A stretch of 64,000 nt of DNA from USCg-Taylor sp050740455. Lineage in GTDB: Bacteria; Pseudomonadota; Gammaproteobacteria; JACCXJ01. Within the stretch, counting starts at the first letter, position 1. Each line of letters starts with the position of its first letter. The notes below the pieces were generated by a model. It was not told the origin of the DNA and did not search any database. It saw only the letters and a program-made list of their open reading frames with translations. The position numbers and the translations under genes are program-made. The DNA lies in NCBI GenBank assembly GCA_050740455.1, contig JBOIDF010000003.1, positions 31,506 through 95,505 of the forward strand, read 5' to 3'. Below are positions 36,598-46,812 of this stretch, in pieces.

Positions 36598-37878
36598 ATG
36601 TCCCGTTCCCAGGAACTATTCAGCCGTGCCCAGACCGTGATCGCGGGCGGGGTCAATTCCCCGGTCCGGGCATTCAAGGGCGTCGACGGCACCCCGCTGT
36701 TCTTCCGGCGCGGGGAGGGCGCCTACCTCTTTGACGCGGACGAGCGCCGGTATATCGACTACATCGGTTCGTGGGGCCCGATGATCGTCGGCCATGCCCA
36801 CCCAAAAGTCATCGCGGCGGTCAAGGAAAGCGCGGACCGTGGCCTCGGCTTCGGCGCGCCCACTGAGATCGAGACCGCGATGGCCGAGACCCTTTGCAAA
36901 CATTTGCCGTCCATCGAGCGCGTGCGTATGGTCAGCTCCGGTACGGAAGCCGTGATGAGCGCCATCCGCCTAGCCCGCGGTTTTACCCAACGCGACAAGA
37001 TCCTCAAGTTCGAAGGTTGCTACCACGGGCATGCGGATTCCTTGTTGATCAAGGCCGGCTCCGGGGCGCTGACCTTGGGGGTACCGAGCTCTCCGGGCGT
37101 CCCGGCCGCATTGGCGCAGCACACCCTCACCGTAGCCTACAATGCCTTGGAGCAAGTGCATGAGGTCTTCGCCGAGCTCGGGGAGGACATCGCCGCGGTG
37201 ATCGTCGAACCGGTCGCGGGCAACATGAATTGCGTATTACCCGCGCCGGGCTTCCTCGAGGGACTGCGTGTGCTCTGCGATCACTACAAAAGCCTGCTCA
37301 TTTTCGATGAGGTCATGAGCGGTTTCCGTGTGGCGCTGAGCGGGGCGCAAGGCTATTTCAATGTGCGCCCCGATGTCACCACCCTCGGGAAGGTCATCGG
37401 CGGCGGTTTGCCCGTGGGGGCCTTCGGCGGCCGCGCGGAGATCATGGACGAGCTCGCGCCGAACGGACCGATCTACCAAGCTGGAACGCTCTCGGGAAAT
37501 CCCGTGGCGATGGCCGCGGGGCTCGCGACCTTGGAGATCGTATCGCAACCTGGTTTCTTCGATGCACTCGGCGCGACGACCGCCGACCTCGCCCGTCAAC
37601 TCTGCCGCTGTGCAGCCGAGGCAGGCGTGCCGCTGACGAGCAATTACTTGGGAGGGATGTTCGGGATCTTCTTCACCGAAGATCCGACTGTCACTCGCTT
37701 TGCCGCCGTCATGCGCGCGGACCAGGAACGGTTCAAGCAGTTTTTTCATGGGATGCTCGCCTCGGGCGTGTACCTCGCTCCCTCCGCCTTTGAGGCCGGG
37801 TTCGTGTCGAGCGCCCATGGTCCGACCGAGATCGCCGCGACGATCGAGGCCGCGCGCAAGGTGTTGGCTACGCTGTGA
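36598..37878 (+). CDS. hemL: Glutamate-1-semialdehyde 2,1-aminomutase
   Basis: A 426-residue PLP enzyme. Lys265 in TTLGKVIGGGLP is the PLP lysine; GGVNSPVRAF, the PMIVGHAHP strand and IFDEVMSGFR are typical. It makes 5-aminolevulinate from glutamate 1-semialdehyde, the start of the C5 haem pathway. I use ATG 36598, preceded by an AGGAGA site; earlier in-frame codons overlap thiE. A dispersed repeat begins right at its stop codon. Confidence 0.95.
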   Translation: MSRSQELFSRAQTVIAGGVNSPVRAFKGVDGTPLFFRRGEGAYLFDADERRYIDYIGSWGPMIVGHAHPKVIAAVKESADRGLGFGAPTEIETAMAETLCKHLPSIERVRMVSSGTEAVMSAIRLARGFTQRDKILKFEGCYHGHADSLLIKAGSGALTLGVPSSPGVPAALAQHTLTVAYNALEQVHEVFAELGEDIAAVIVEPVAGNMNCVLPAPGFLEGLRVLCDHYKSLLIFDEVMSGFRVALSGAQGYFNVRPDVTTLGKVIGGGLPVGAFGGRAEIMDELAPNGPIYQAGTLSGNPVAMAAGLATLEIVSQPGFFDALGATTADLARQLCRCAAEAGVPLTSNYLGGMFGIFFTEDPTVTRFAAVMRADQERFKQFFHGMLASGVYLAPSAFEAGFVSSAHGPTEIAATIEAARKVLATL

Positions 37879-37945
37879 GAGGTTGTGAATAAATCGTTGC
37901 GAGCATCCCGAGCGCCAGGAGCCGCAAAGCGAGGGACGAGACATG
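37876..37945 (+). repeat. Dispersed repeat, copy C
   Basis: TGAGAGGTTGTGAATAAATC followed by GTTGCGAGCATCCCGAGCG starts at the hemL stop codon. It matches the other copies (7066, 11261, 63740) best over the first 20 bp. The rest of the 218-bp gap to the next gene holds no gene. Confidence 0.55.
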
Positions 37946-38096
37946 TCAGAGCAAATTCAAACAATGATCAACCGCCGCCTATCTCGCTCTGCACAGGGTG
38001 CGGCCACCTCTCGAGAGGGAGTAAAATACGGAGATCAATGAGTGAGCGCCACACAGAGCCAGCCGGCGCAATAGCAACACCGCGGAAAGCCGGATC

Positions 38097-41000
38097 GTGA
38101 TGGGTTGCCTGCCAATGCACTTGACCATGACATTGCGCTTGATCCTTATAGCGTGGATAGGGATCGGCATCGGCCTGCCGGCGGCTGATGCCCAATCGCC
38201 GCCGACCCAAGCCACAGCTGCGGACAGCCCCACCCGGGGAACGGTGCGGTCCAGGATCCAAGACATCGAGGCACGCGAGGGTTTGGAGGAAGCGCTTAAG
38301 AAGCGGCTGCTGGAGATCTACCGCCAGGCGCAAGCACATCTTGAGGCTGCCGAGAGGCATGCGGCCAGCGCCCTCTCTTACAAGAAAGCCGTGCAATCTG
38401 CGCCCTCCGAGATCGAAAAGCTCCACCGGGCATTGGAACAACCCGAAGACGTGGGGACCGCGGCCTCACCGGCAACGGATACGCCCCTAGCGGAGATTGA
38501 ACGGCGCCTGCTTATGGCCCGGGCTGAGTTGGCAGGACTCCAATCCGTGCGAGGCGAGCTGGAAACAGAGGTACAGGAAAGCCAAGGCCGGACCTCGGAG
38601 GAGATCCAGGATGAGATCGCGGCGGCGAAAGAAGATCTCGCATCGTTAGAAAAGGATTTCCGGGTCCGCGCCGGGCCAGAAGAGTCTCCGCTCGCGATCG
38701 AAGCCCGCCGAATGGCGCTGCAAGCCCATCAGCAAGCCCGCAGCAGCGAGATCCACAAGCTCGAACAGGAGTTACTGAGCCACGATATCCGCATCGAACT
38801 GCTCAGGGCACGGCGGGATCAGGTGATCGAAGAGGTCGCGCGAGCGCAGACGGAGGTCCAACAGTTCGAGCAACTCATTGCCTCGCGCCGGCAATCCGAG
38901 GCCGAACAAGCTCAAATCGCGGCGGAACGAACGCAATTGGAGGCTGCGGGTAAACATCCTGCCATTCGCGAGCTCGCCGAACAAAACGCCGCATTCAGCC
39001 GCGAGCTGGCTTCGATCGTCAAGAACCTGAGCGCGACCACAGCCGAGCGCGAGCGCGCGAGTAAGCAATTCGATCAGCTTGAGCAAGACTTCCAGAGCGT
39101 CAAACAGAAGCTCGATATCGCGGGGCTGAGCCAGGCGCTCGGCCAAGTGCTGCGCGAGCAGCGCAGAAAACTGCCGGAACTTCGCTGGTACCGCGAGGAC
39201 ACCCAGGAACGCCAGGAGATTATCGGGGAAGTGGGTCTAGCTCAATTGCGAATCGACGAGCGCCGTCGCTCCTTGCGAGTGCTTAAACGGGCGCTCGATC
39301 GGCTCATGAGGGAAGGAAACACTGGCGGCCTGCCGCTCGAAGAGCAGAAGATGATCCGGGCGGATCTCCGCGGGCTCGTGAAAGATCAGCGAGAATTGCT
39401 GAGCCGGCTGGCGGATACCTACACGGATTACCTGCGGGCCCTCGGCGATCTGGACGTGCTGCAGAAGCAGCTGCTCAACCAGGAGCAACAATACGCGCTG
39501 TTTCTGGACGAACGCTTGGTGTGGATCCCAAGCGCGCGTCCCGTGGGCCTGGCCACACTGCGGGACCTGGCGCTCGCAATCGGTTGGATGCTGTCTCCGC
39601 TTAGGTGGGCCGAGCCCGGCGAGAGGCTGATCGCGCCGGCGCTGCGGACGCCCTTCTGGGTGGCCTTTGCAGTGTTCCTGTTCGGCGCGCTGTTTTTCAT
39701 CCGCCGGCGCGCGCGCCTCACACTCGGGGTAATCGCCGAGCATGTGAGCAGGCCCTATTCGGACCGTTTCACCCTCACCGTTCAGGCGCTGGGACTCACC
39801 CTGCTGGTAGCGGCCCCCTGGCCGCTGCTGCTCTACTTCCTCGGCTGGAATCTAGAGGGGACGGCCGCGGGCTCGGAGTTCACGCGGGCGCTGGGCACGG
39901 CATTCCAGCGGCTCTCGGTGTCGCTATTCTTGTTCCATACGTTTTATCTTTTGTGCCGCCCCAAAGGGATTGCGGAGCTGCACCTCGGCTGGCAGGAACA
40001 GGCGCTCAGGCTATTCCGCCGGCACCTGCCGTGGTTGATGCTGATCGTGCTACCCGCCGTCTTCGTGACGTCGATTGCCGGCTGGGAGGCCGAGGAAACC
40101 TACCGGGACAGCCTGGGCCGGGTCGCGTTCATCATCAGCCTCTTCGCTTTCGCCGTGTTCCTCCAGCGCCTGTTGCGGCCCGAGGGAGGCGCGCTCGAAG
40201 CTCATCTGAAGGAACACCCGCATGGATGGCTCGCGCGGCTGGGTGTCCTATGGTATCCCATAGCCATCGGCTTGCCACTCGTGCTGGTGGGATTGGCCGC
40301 CGCCGGCTATTACTACACGGCGCTGCAACTCGAAAGTCAGCTGATCGCTACCGTCTGGCTCATCGCCGGTGCGGTGATTGCCCACGACCTCGCTATCCGC
40401 TGGCTGACGGTCGAAAACCGCAAGCATGCCTTGATCAAAGCCCAAGAGCAACGCACAGCCGCTCGGACGGCCGAGGCAGCGAAGGCCGGGGCCACCAGCG
40501 AGGGCGTCCCGGAGCAGCTCGATATTCCCGAAATCGACATACCGACCATCAACCGGCAGACCCGCCATTTGCTGCGGACGCTGATCGTCCTGTCCGTGAT
40601 CGTGGGACTCTGGCTTATCTGGGCCGAGGTGCTCCCGGCACTTCGTATACTGGATAGGGTAACAGTCTGGCAATACGCGGCGGTGACGGACGGGCAAGAG
40701 CGATTGGAACCGATCACCTTGGCGGATCTAGCGCTGGCCGTTGTGCTTGCCGTCATCGCCGGCGTCGCCGTACGTAATGTCCCTGGCGTGCTCGAGGTCG
40801 CCTTGCTGCGGCGGCTGTCTATCGAACCCGGCAGCCGTTATGCTATCACCCAGATCGCGCGCTACGTCATCGCTATCGTCGGCGTGGTCGTGGTGTTCAA
40901 TACGATCGGTGGCCAGTGGTCCCAGGTCCACTGGTTGGTCGCAGCGCTCAGCGTGGGACTCGGTTTCGGCCTGCAGGAGATCTTCGGCAACTTCGTATCG

Positions 41001-41579
41001 GGTTTGATCCTGTTGTTCGAGCGACCAGTCCGCATGGGTGATGTCGTGACGGTCAAAGATATCACCGGTACCGTCACCCGCATCCGCATCCGGGCGACGA
41101 CCATTACCGATGCGGATAAGCGCGAGCTCATCGTTCCCAACAAGACCCTTATCACCGGTGAGGTCATAAATTGGACGCTGTCCGATACGACCACTCGTGT
41201 CGTCATTCCCGTAAGCATCGCTTCCCGGGCCGATCTCGCACTCGCGCACCGGGTGATCTTCGAGGCCGTGCGGACTCACCCCTTGATCATGCCGGACCCG
41301 GACCCGGCGGTAGTGATCGTCGGCTTTGCGGAGGGTGCAATCAATATCGAAGTACGGGTATTCGTCAAAGAGCTGGCGCAACGTGCATTGGTCGACCACG
41401 AGCTACGCCTCGCCATCCACGATAAATTGCGCGCTCACCACATCGAAACGCCTTTACCGGAGCGCACCGTGAATGTACGCTCGTTCGTGCCTATTCAGGG
41501 CCAGGGATCGGAAAAACCGCGGGAGGCGCAGCGGGCGGGAAGCGGCGTCAATCCCGTTGACAGGCAGGAGGACCCGTAG
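38097..41579 (+). CDS. Large MscS-type mechanosensitive channel (MscK/KefA-like)
   Basis: A protein of up to 1160 residues. A signal peptide (ending near ADAQ) is followed by a long periplasmic coiled-coil domain (about 60-480, rich in E, R, A, Q), then about 10-11 transmembrane segments (about 510-950) and a C-terminal MscS domain: pore helix GLGFGLQEIFGNFVSG, LLFERPVRMGDVVTV, then the beta domain with RATTITDADKRELIVPN. The size and order match MscK/MscM-type channels that protect against osmotic downshock. The start is uncertain (GTG 38097 or an ATG up to 30 bp later). It ends 37 bp before fprA, convergent. Confidence 0.88.
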   Translation: MMGCLPMHLTMTLRLILIAWIGIGIGLPAADAQSPPTQATAADSPTRGTVRSRIQDIEAREGLEEALKKRLLEIYRQAQAHLEAAERHAASALSYKKAVQSAPSEIEKLHRALEQPEDVGTAASPATDTPLAEIERRLLMARAELAGLQSVRGELETEVQESQGRTSEEIQDEIAAAKEDLASLEKDFRVRAGPEESPLAIEARRMALQAHQQARSSEIHKLEQELLSHDIRIELLRARRDQVIEEVARAQTEVQQFEQLIASRRQSEAEQAQIAAERTQLEAAGKHPAIRELAEQNAAFSRELASIVKNLSATTAERERASKQFDQLEQDFQSVKQKLDIAGLSQALGQVLREQRRKLPELRWYREDTQERQEIIGEVGLAQLRIDERRRSLRVLKRALDRLMREGNTGGLPLEEQKMIRADLRGLVKDQRELLSRLADTYTDYLRALGDLDVLQKQLLNQEQQYALFLDERLVWIPSARPVGLATLRDLALAIGWMLSPLRWAEPGERLIAPALRTPFWVAFAVFLFGALFFIRRRARLTLGVIAEHVSRPYSDRFTLTVQALGLTLLVAAPWPLLLYFLGWNLEGTAAGSEFTRALGTAFQRLSVSLFLFHTFYLLCRPKGIAELHLGWQEQALRLFRRHLPWLMLIVLPAVFVTSIAGWEAEETYRDSLGRVAFIISLFAFAVFLQRLLRPEGGALEAHLKEHPHGWLARLGVLWYPIAIGLPLVLVGLAAAGYYYTALQLESQLIATVWLIAGAVIAHDLAIRWLTVENRKHALIKAQEQRTAARTAEAAKAGATSEGVPEQLDIPEIDIPTINRQTRHLLRTLIVLSVIVGLWLIWAEVLPALRILDRVTVWQYAAVTDGQERLEPITLADLALAVVLAVIAGVAVRNVPGVLEVALLRRLSIEPGSRYAITQIARYVIAIVGVVVVFNTIGGQWSQVHWLVAALSVGLGFGLQEIFGNFVSGLILLFERPVRMGDVVTVKDITGTVTRIRIRATTITDADKRELIVPNKTLITGEVINWTLSDTTTRVVIPVSIASRADLALAHRVIFEAVRTHPLIMPDPDPAVVIVGFAEGAINIEVRVFVKELAQRALVDHELRLAIHDKLRAHHIETPLPERTVNVRSFVPIQGQGSEKPREAQRAGSGVNPVDRQEDP

Positions 41580-41615
41580 CAAGCGCAGATACCGATGCCC
41601 CGCTCCGCGCGAGCT

Positions 41616-42992
41616 TTATCCGAGAAGCGCCAGCATTTCATGCAGCCGGGTGAATTTTTCGCGCGGTTTTCCCTTGGGTTTACCCCGCTCGACTTCGGCC
41701 GCGTCGAGCTTTAGCCAACCGTCGTAGTTGACTGCGTGCAAACTGCGCTGCTCGATGAGCGCTAGCACACCGTCCCTCCCGCTTTTCGGGCCCGGTGGCG
41801 CGAGTGCGTCGAGATCCGCAAGCAGCGAACCGACGGTTTCCACGCTGCAAGCGCGATTGGTCCCGATGATCCCGGTCGGACCGCGTTTTATCCAGCCCGC
41901 GCAATAAAGACCGGAAACGACACGGCCGTCACTGTCGAGCACGCGGCCGGCGCGGTTGGGCATCACACCCTTGCGCTCGTCGAAGGGCACCTCGGACAGG
42001 GCCACGCCTTTATAGCCGATGCTGCGAAACAAGATCCCGCATTCGAGCATGCTCGACTCCCCCGTGCCCCGCGCCGACTGCTGAAACGGCGCCCCTTGCA
42101 GCCGATTGCGTTCGAGCACCACACGCGCAAGCCGCCCCTCGCCTTCGAGCCGCACGGGGCTGCGCAGGAAACGGAAAATACAGCGGCGGTGCTTGCCCGG
42201 CGTGCGCCGGGCGAATTCACGGAAGATCTCGACATTCTTGGCGCTGACCACGTTGTTCTTGTCGGCAAGCTCGGCCTCGCTTTCCGGATTCAGCGTCAGC
42301 TCCAAGGGATCGACCCGAGGATCGCAATCGCCCAGCTCACCGAACTCGCGTAATTCGCGAGTGGTAAATTTCGCTTGCGCCGGTCCGCGGCGTCCGATTG
42401 CATGGATTTCCCGCACTTTGCTCTCGGCCAGCGTATCGAGCGCGTGCTCCGAGATATCGGTATGTTTTAACTCGTCCGCCGTTTTAGCCAGGATGCGGCA
42501 AACATCCGCGGCCACGTTGCCCTGGCCGATGATGACCGCGACCTCGTGCGAGAGATCGAACACCCGGTCGCGATAATCGGGATGACCGTTGTACCAGCCG
42601 ACGAATTCGGTGGCGGTATGGCTGCCGCGGAGATCCTCGCCCGGGATCCCGAGCCGCCGGTCCGTTTCTGCCCCGCAGGTGAACAGGATCGCATGATAGT
42701 TTTGGCGCAGTTCGCCGAGCGTGATGTCCTTGCCCACGTTGATATTGCCGCAAAATGAAAATTCCGGCGAGCGCGCGATCTTGTCGTAGACGAGAATGGC
42801 TTGTTTGAGCTTGGGGTGATCGGGCGCGACGCCGCTGCGTACCAGCCCGAAGGGCGAAGCGAGCCGCTCGAACATGTCCACGCGCACGGCGCGTCCGGAC
42901 TTGATCAGGGCTTCGGCGGCGTAGAAACCGCTGGGGCCGCTGCCGACGACCGCGATCTGTAATGGGTTTTCAGGGGTTCCTAAGGTATTCAT
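41616..42992 (-). CDS. Ferredoxin-NADP reductase, adrenodoxin-reductase type
   Basis: A 458-residue flavoprotein of the FprA/adrenodoxin reductase family. The FAD motif VVGSGPSGFYAAEAL is near residue 15, the NADP-binding GQGNVAADVCRIL follows near 155, and GVAPDHPKLK and WIKRGPTGIIGTNRA are family hallmarks. It moves electrons between NADP(H) and ferredoxin. It is the last gene of the fhc operon, 31 bp after the ferredoxin gene, which is its likely partner; that link to the formylmethanofuran complex is inferred from position. Confidence 0.9.
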   Translation of the reverse strand: MNTLGTPENPLQIAVVGSGPSGFYAAEALIKSGRAVRVDMFERLASPFGLVRSGVAPDHPKLKQAILVYDKIARSPEFSFCGNINVGKDITLGELRQNYHAILFTCGAETDRRLGIPGEDLRGSHTATEFVGWYNGHPDYRDRVFDLSHEVAVIIGQGNVAADVCRILAKTADELKHTDISEHALDTLAESKVREIHAIGRRGPAQAKFTTRELREFGELGDCDPRVDPLELTLNPESEAELADKNNVVSAKNVEIFREFARRTPGKHRRCIFRFLRSPVRLEGEGRLARVVLERNRLQGAPFQQSARGTGESSMLECGILFRSIGYKGVALSEVPFDERKGVMPNRAGRVLDSDGRVVSGLYCAGWIKRGPTGIIGTNRACSVETVGSLLADLDALAPPGPKSGRDGVLALIEQRSLHAVNYDGWLKLDAAEVERGKPKGKPREKFTRLHEMLALLG

Positions 42993-43023
42993 CTATCCTC
43001 TGCGCACACGCAACCCGCCGCGA

Positions 43024-43329
43024 TCAATACCCTAACTCCGCTCGGCGTGCCTCGGCCGTGGGCAGCGGATCCTGTTTGCTATCGATCACGGGTAAGCTCG
43101 GGGCGCGTTCGGCGTTGATCTGGATCCAGTCTTTCAGGTTGTCGGGAATGTCTTCCCCCTCATGGATGGCATGTACCGGACACTCGGGCACGCAGGCGCT
43201 ACAGTCGATGCAGACCTCGGGGTCGATATACAGCATGTCATCGTCCCCATGGAAGCAGTTCACCGGGCAGACCGTGACGCAGTCGGTGAAGCGGCACCGG
43301 AGACAATTTTCGGTTACGATCGTGGTCAT
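43024..43329 (-). CDS. fdxA: FdxA-type 7Fe/8Fe ferredoxin
   Basis: A 101-residue ferredoxin. Its first cluster motif is CLRCRFTDCVTVCPVNCF, the second CIDCSACVPECP, followed by the FdxA-type C-terminal extension (DNLKDWIQINAERAPSLP). This is the Azotobacter FdI-like family, which carries [3Fe-4S] and [4Fe-4S] clusters. A GAGGAGAT site precedes ATG 43329. It lies between fhcC and the ferredoxin-NADP reductase gene, so it likely links the two redox systems. Confidence 0.93.
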   Translation of the reverse strand: MTTIVTENCLRCRFTDCVTVCPVNCFHGDDDMLYIDPEVCIDCSACVPECPVHAIHEGEDIPDNLKDWIQINAERAPSLPVIDSKQDPLPTAEARRAELGY

Positions 43330-43403
43330 GTGGATCTCCTCGCGACGCAGTAAGTGGTTTAGTATTCCGGCTTGGAGTGCTTGCTCAGGCGCGCATCGCC
43401 GAT

Positions 43404-44222
43404 CTACGCGGCCTCGCCGATGAGCAGCAACACCTCGCCGCGGTTCATCTCGAGCGCATCCCCGCTCCAGCGTTGGTAACGGCCATTGAGATAAGCTGGC
43501 GTGACCGGCAGGCCCAGCCGTGACAAATGCATCAAATATAGGCGCAGGAACTGCGGCTGATAGGTACAGGCGTAGCTGAAGGTCGGCAGCATCTGCGCGG
43601 GCCGCATCGAGACGATGGAACCGCGTTTCATCCCCGCCCCCGTGCGGTTGCCGAGATCGCCGATCACGATGATGGTTCCCGCGAGCATGTCGACCCCGGT
43701 GAAGTCGCCAGAGCCTCCGCCGATCGCGATCAGACCTTTGCGCATGGCGTGACCGATCTCGTTGCCGGCATTGCCGTGGATGATGATTTCCCCGCCGCGA
43801 ATGCCGGCCGGACTTCCCCGATAGGCGCTGCCGATCATGTGCCCGGCATTGCCCTTTATGACGATCCGGCCTCCGGACATCTCGGGCGCGACCCAATCGC
43901 CGGCGTCACCTTCGACGAGGATCTCCCCCCCCGAAATCCCGGTGCCGAGATGCATCCCGATGCGGCCGTGAACTACGATCCGGCCTTCGCTCATCCCCGC
44001 CCCGACCAGCTTGACGCGCGCAAGATCACCCTCCACGCGGATTTCACCGCTATAGCCGCCCTCGACCCGAAAAAACTCGCCCAGCTCGACGCGTTCGTTC
44101 CCGTATTGCAGCGGAAGTTTCGTGATCTCACCGATGCTCAAACCGTTGAGCCTCGCCGGCGTGATGACCTCGGCTTCTAGCGGGACTTCCGGCTCGTGCT
44201 TGAGTACGAGCTTCAGGCTCAT
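43404..44222 (-). CDS. fhcC: Formylmethanofuran dehydrogenase subunit C
   Basis: A 272-residue protein made of repeated beta-helix turns typical of FwdC/FhcC and GltB C-terminal domains: VEGDAGDWVAPEMSGGRIV, IKGNAGHMIGSAYRG, IHGNAGNEIGHAM, GGGSGDFTGVDM, IGDLGNRTGAGM. It is the structural subunit that ties FhcA to FhcD. The start ATG 44222 is 17 bp after fhcD, within the same transcript. Confidence 0.93.
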   Translation of the reverse strand: MSLKLVLKHEPEVPLEAEVITPARLNGLSIGEITKLPLQYGNERVELGEFFRVEGGYSGEIRVEGDLARVKLVGAGMSEGRIVVHGRIGMHLGTGISGGEILVEGDAGDWVAPEMSGGRIVIKGNAGHMIGSAYRGSPAGIRGGEIIIHGNAGNEIGHAMRKGLIAIGGGSGDFTGVDMLAGTIIVIGDLGNRTGAGMKRGSIVSMRPAQMLPTFSYACTYQPQFLRLYLMHLSRLGLPVTPAYLNGRYQRWSGDALEMNRGEVLLLIGEAA

Positions 44223-44239
44223 CGTAATGAAATAGCCGT

Positions 44240-45136
44240 TCAGGTCGCCGCTTGAAGAAGCTCGTACAGGCCGATCCGGTACTGGCCGAGATCCCCGCCA
44301 TAATTTCCGGCCGAGATCCGCAAGGTATCGTTCCCGGAAGCCGCGTTGATGCCAACGCGCATGGCGTCTTGGACCGCCCGCAGGTCGAGCCCATCGATCA
44401 CGATTTCCAACACGCAAGCGGCATCAAGGGGGACCTCGGTCGCCACGGAAAACGCCCGCAAGGTTGGACAGTAAGCATCGTTCGTAGAGGCCGGCAGACC
44501 CTTGTAACGCGATCCGGGTTTGCTGCCACTGCGCACGACACCGTTCGGAAACGGCAGAATCACGCCGGGAACGGCGCGCATCGCGCTGGCCGCGGCCTCG
44601 GCTGCTTTCAAGGTCCGGGTTTGATCCAGGCCGTGGATCAAAAGATTGCCGCCGCCCACCGCCGGCTGGATATTGAAGCGGTCTTCGACCACGAATTCGC
44701 CATCCATCACCGGAATGCGCCAATAGCGGCGCCCGTCCAGACACTTGCCGATCTGATAGCCGTCGCCGAAGAAGCGGAGCTTGCCGCCGACGCTCACGCC
44801 CTCGCCCGAGGCGAGACCGTTGAAACACGAGGTGCTCGGGCAGGTCATCACGCACTGGCCGATGCGCTCGAGCAGCCGCTTGCCGGCCCCCTCCAAACTG
44901 GTCGAAAACAGCAACACGCTGATCCCGGGGCGGGCGTCGGGCGTCTCCTCGGCGGGCAGCTCCCGCTCGATCCCGGCCTCGCATTTACAGCCGATCACCG
45001 AGGTCGCGAATCCGGTCATCGAGCGTGCGGCGGCGAGGGCCCACGCGGGGGTGGCTGCGGTGATGATCACCCGCGCGCCCCACATAGCAAAAGCCTCCGC
45101 GAAGGTGTCGATAACCTCGGTGGATTGAATATGCAT
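44240..45136 (-). CDS. fhcD: Formylmethanofuran-tetrahydromethanopterin formyltransferase
   Basis: A 298-residue Ftr/FhcD. Its N-terminus (STEVIDTFAEAFAMWGARV) and the segments SVIGCKCEAGIE, TPDARPGISVLL and GEGVSVGGKLRFFGDGYQ match the family. It moves the formyl group from formyl-tetrahydromethanopterin to methanofuran. It lies 21 bp after fhcA and is part of the Fhc complex in methylotrophs. Confidence 0.95.
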   Translation of the reverse strand: MHIQSTEVIDTFAEAFAMWGARVIITAATPAWALAAARSMTGFATSVIGCKCEAGIERELPAEETPDARPGISVLLFSTSLEGAGKRLLERIGQCVMTCPSTSCFNGLASGEGVSVGGKLRFFGDGYQIGKCLDGRRYWRIPVMDGEFVVEDRFNIQPAVGGGNLLIHGLDQTRTLKAAEAAASAMRAVPGVILPFPNGVVRSGSKPGSRYKGLPASTNDAYCPTLRAFSVATEVPLDAACVLEIVIDGLDLRAVQDAMRVGINAASGNDTLRISAGNYGGDLGQYRIGLYELLQAAT

Positions 45137-45157
45137 GGAAGGATTTTATTCTAATTG

Positions 45158-46798
45158 TTATCGTTCGAGGACCGTCGGTATCACCTGGTCGTGGTGCAGA
45201 TACCGGTCCGTGACCGCGTAGTTCTCAAAAACAATACTATAGTTATCCTCGAAGAATGGTTTAATGCTGTTTTCGATCGCGGTATCGTACGCGGGCGCCG
45301 TATGCAGGACACGCCCCTCGTGGTCACAGCGGAATTCGTGGTCTTCGATGACCGTGACGCCGTCCTTGATCAGGTAACGCGGCGTGCTGAACATGCGCTC
45401 CTTGTCTTCGTGCTCGTCGTAAATGGTGATGTCGGCGTCCGCGCCGACGCCGAGGTGCCCCTTGTCTTTCAGCCCGAGCGCCCGTGCGGGCCCGGCCCGG
45501 GTGATGATCGCGATCTCCTCCAGGGTATACGCGCGGTCGAGCTTGTCGGCCAGCACGGTTTGGCGGATCGCCTTTTGATTCACCTTCCGGATCTCTTGGT
45601 TGCGAAAGTCGCGATCCATGAGCAAGCGGATCAAGCGCGGGTACTTCATGAAGGAACCGCCATTGGGATGGTCGGTCGATAAGACCAACCGCCACGGGTC
45701 CTCGGATAACAGGAACAGCTCCAGTCCGATCGCCCACTGCAGGGCGTGCATGTAGACTTTTTCGTGATAGCTGAAGGGCACGATCCCGCACCCGCTTTCA
45801 CACTCGGTATCGGCGTTTATCCATTTGTTGCCGCTGATCCCGCGCAACAAGTAGCCGAGGGGCGCATCGGCGGTCATCGCCGTGGCCTTACCGAACATGA
45901 TCTGGCCGACATCGGCGGTAATATTCGCATGCTTGTTGATGTAGTCCGCGATTTCGGGACCTTTCGAGGTCGGGTTTTTCCCCGGTTCCCCGCCATAGCT
46001 ATGGAACTGTACGTGCGCGATGTGTGCCCGCCGTCCCTCGGCTGCCCGCATGGTCTCGAGGGTGGTCGTATAGTTGCCGCTGCGGCCGAGGTTGTTGCAA
46101 TGGATGTGCGGGGGGTGGGGAAGACCGAGATCGTCGACGGTCTCGATAAACGCCTTGATGACGTCCAGCGGCGTGAGATCGAAGTGGTCGATTTTCTCGT
46201 TGATATCGGTGATGTTCGCGTTGCGGCGTCCCTTCCAAAGCTCATCGCTCCCGGGGTTGACCAACTTGACCGTATAGGCCTTGGTCGCGTTGACCCACCA
46301 GGCCACCGCTTGACGAAAGTCTTCGCGCCGCCCGGCTTTAAGCAAATCGTACAAGAAGACGTTGTTTCCGAGGAGCACATAGAACCCCTTGTCGATCACC
46401 GGGATGTCGTGAAATTCCTCCAGTACGTGACGGGCGCCGATGGGGGTGACCGCGGCTTCCATCGCCGTCGTGTACCCGAGCGCCGCGTAACGGTAGCCGG
46501 TGGCAAAAGTAGAAGGCACCACGCCCCCGGTCCCGGAACGGGTGATCGCCGTGCCGGGATGCACGTCGAGCCGGTGGTCCTCGGGCTGGAGCTTGCGCGC
46601 GAGATTGACCTTGGGTCCGGCGATATGACAATGGATGTCGATGCCCCCCGGCATGATCACCATGCCTTGCGCGTCGATGCATTTCGCCGCCGCAGGCAAC
46701 TCCGCGACGATCTTCCCCTCCTTGATGCAGATTTCCCGAATCTCGCCGTTCACTCCGTTGGCCGGGTCGTAGATCCGGCCATTCGATATCCGTAGCAT
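45158..46798 (-). CDS. fhcA: Formylmethanofuran dehydrogenase subunit A (amidohydrolase)
   Basis: A 546-residue amidohydrolase-fold protein. The metal site is readable: His56 and His58 in GGIDIHCHIAG, Lys178 in YTVKLVNPG (the carboxylated lysine position of FwdA), and the aspartate in VLSTDHPNGGS. FhcA/FwdA hydrolyses formylmethanofuran to formate in the methylotrophic direction, or condenses formate in methanogens. It is 14 bp after fhcB. All key metal ligands are intact. Confidence 0.95.
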   Translation of the reverse strand: MLRISNGRIYDPANGVNGEIREICIKEGKIVAELPAAAKCIDAQGMVIMPGGIDIHCHIAGPKVNLARKLQPEDHRLDVHPGTAITRSGTGGVVPSTFATGYRYAALGYTTAMEAAVTPIGARHVLEEFHDIPVIDKGFYVLLGNNVFLYDLLKAGRREDFRQAVAWWVNATKAYTVKLVNPGSDELWKGRRNANITDINEKIDHFDLTPLDVIKAFIETVDDLGLPHPPHIHCNNLGRSGNYTTTLETMRAAEGRRAHIAHVQFHSYGGEPGKNPTSKGPEIADYINKHANITADVGQIMFGKATAMTADAPLGYLLRGISGNKWINADTECESGCGIVPFSYHEKVYMHALQWAIGLELFLLSEDPWRLVLSTDHPNGGSFMKYPRLIRLLMDRDFRNQEIRKVNQKAIRQTVLADKLDRAYTLEEIAIITRAGPARALGLKDKGHLGVGADADITIYDEHEDKERMFSTPRYLIKDGVTVIEDHEFRCDHEGRVLHTAPAYDTAIENSIKPFFEDNYSIVFENYAVTDRYLHHDQVIPTVLER

Positions 46799-46812
46799 CG
46801 CTACTCGGTTAC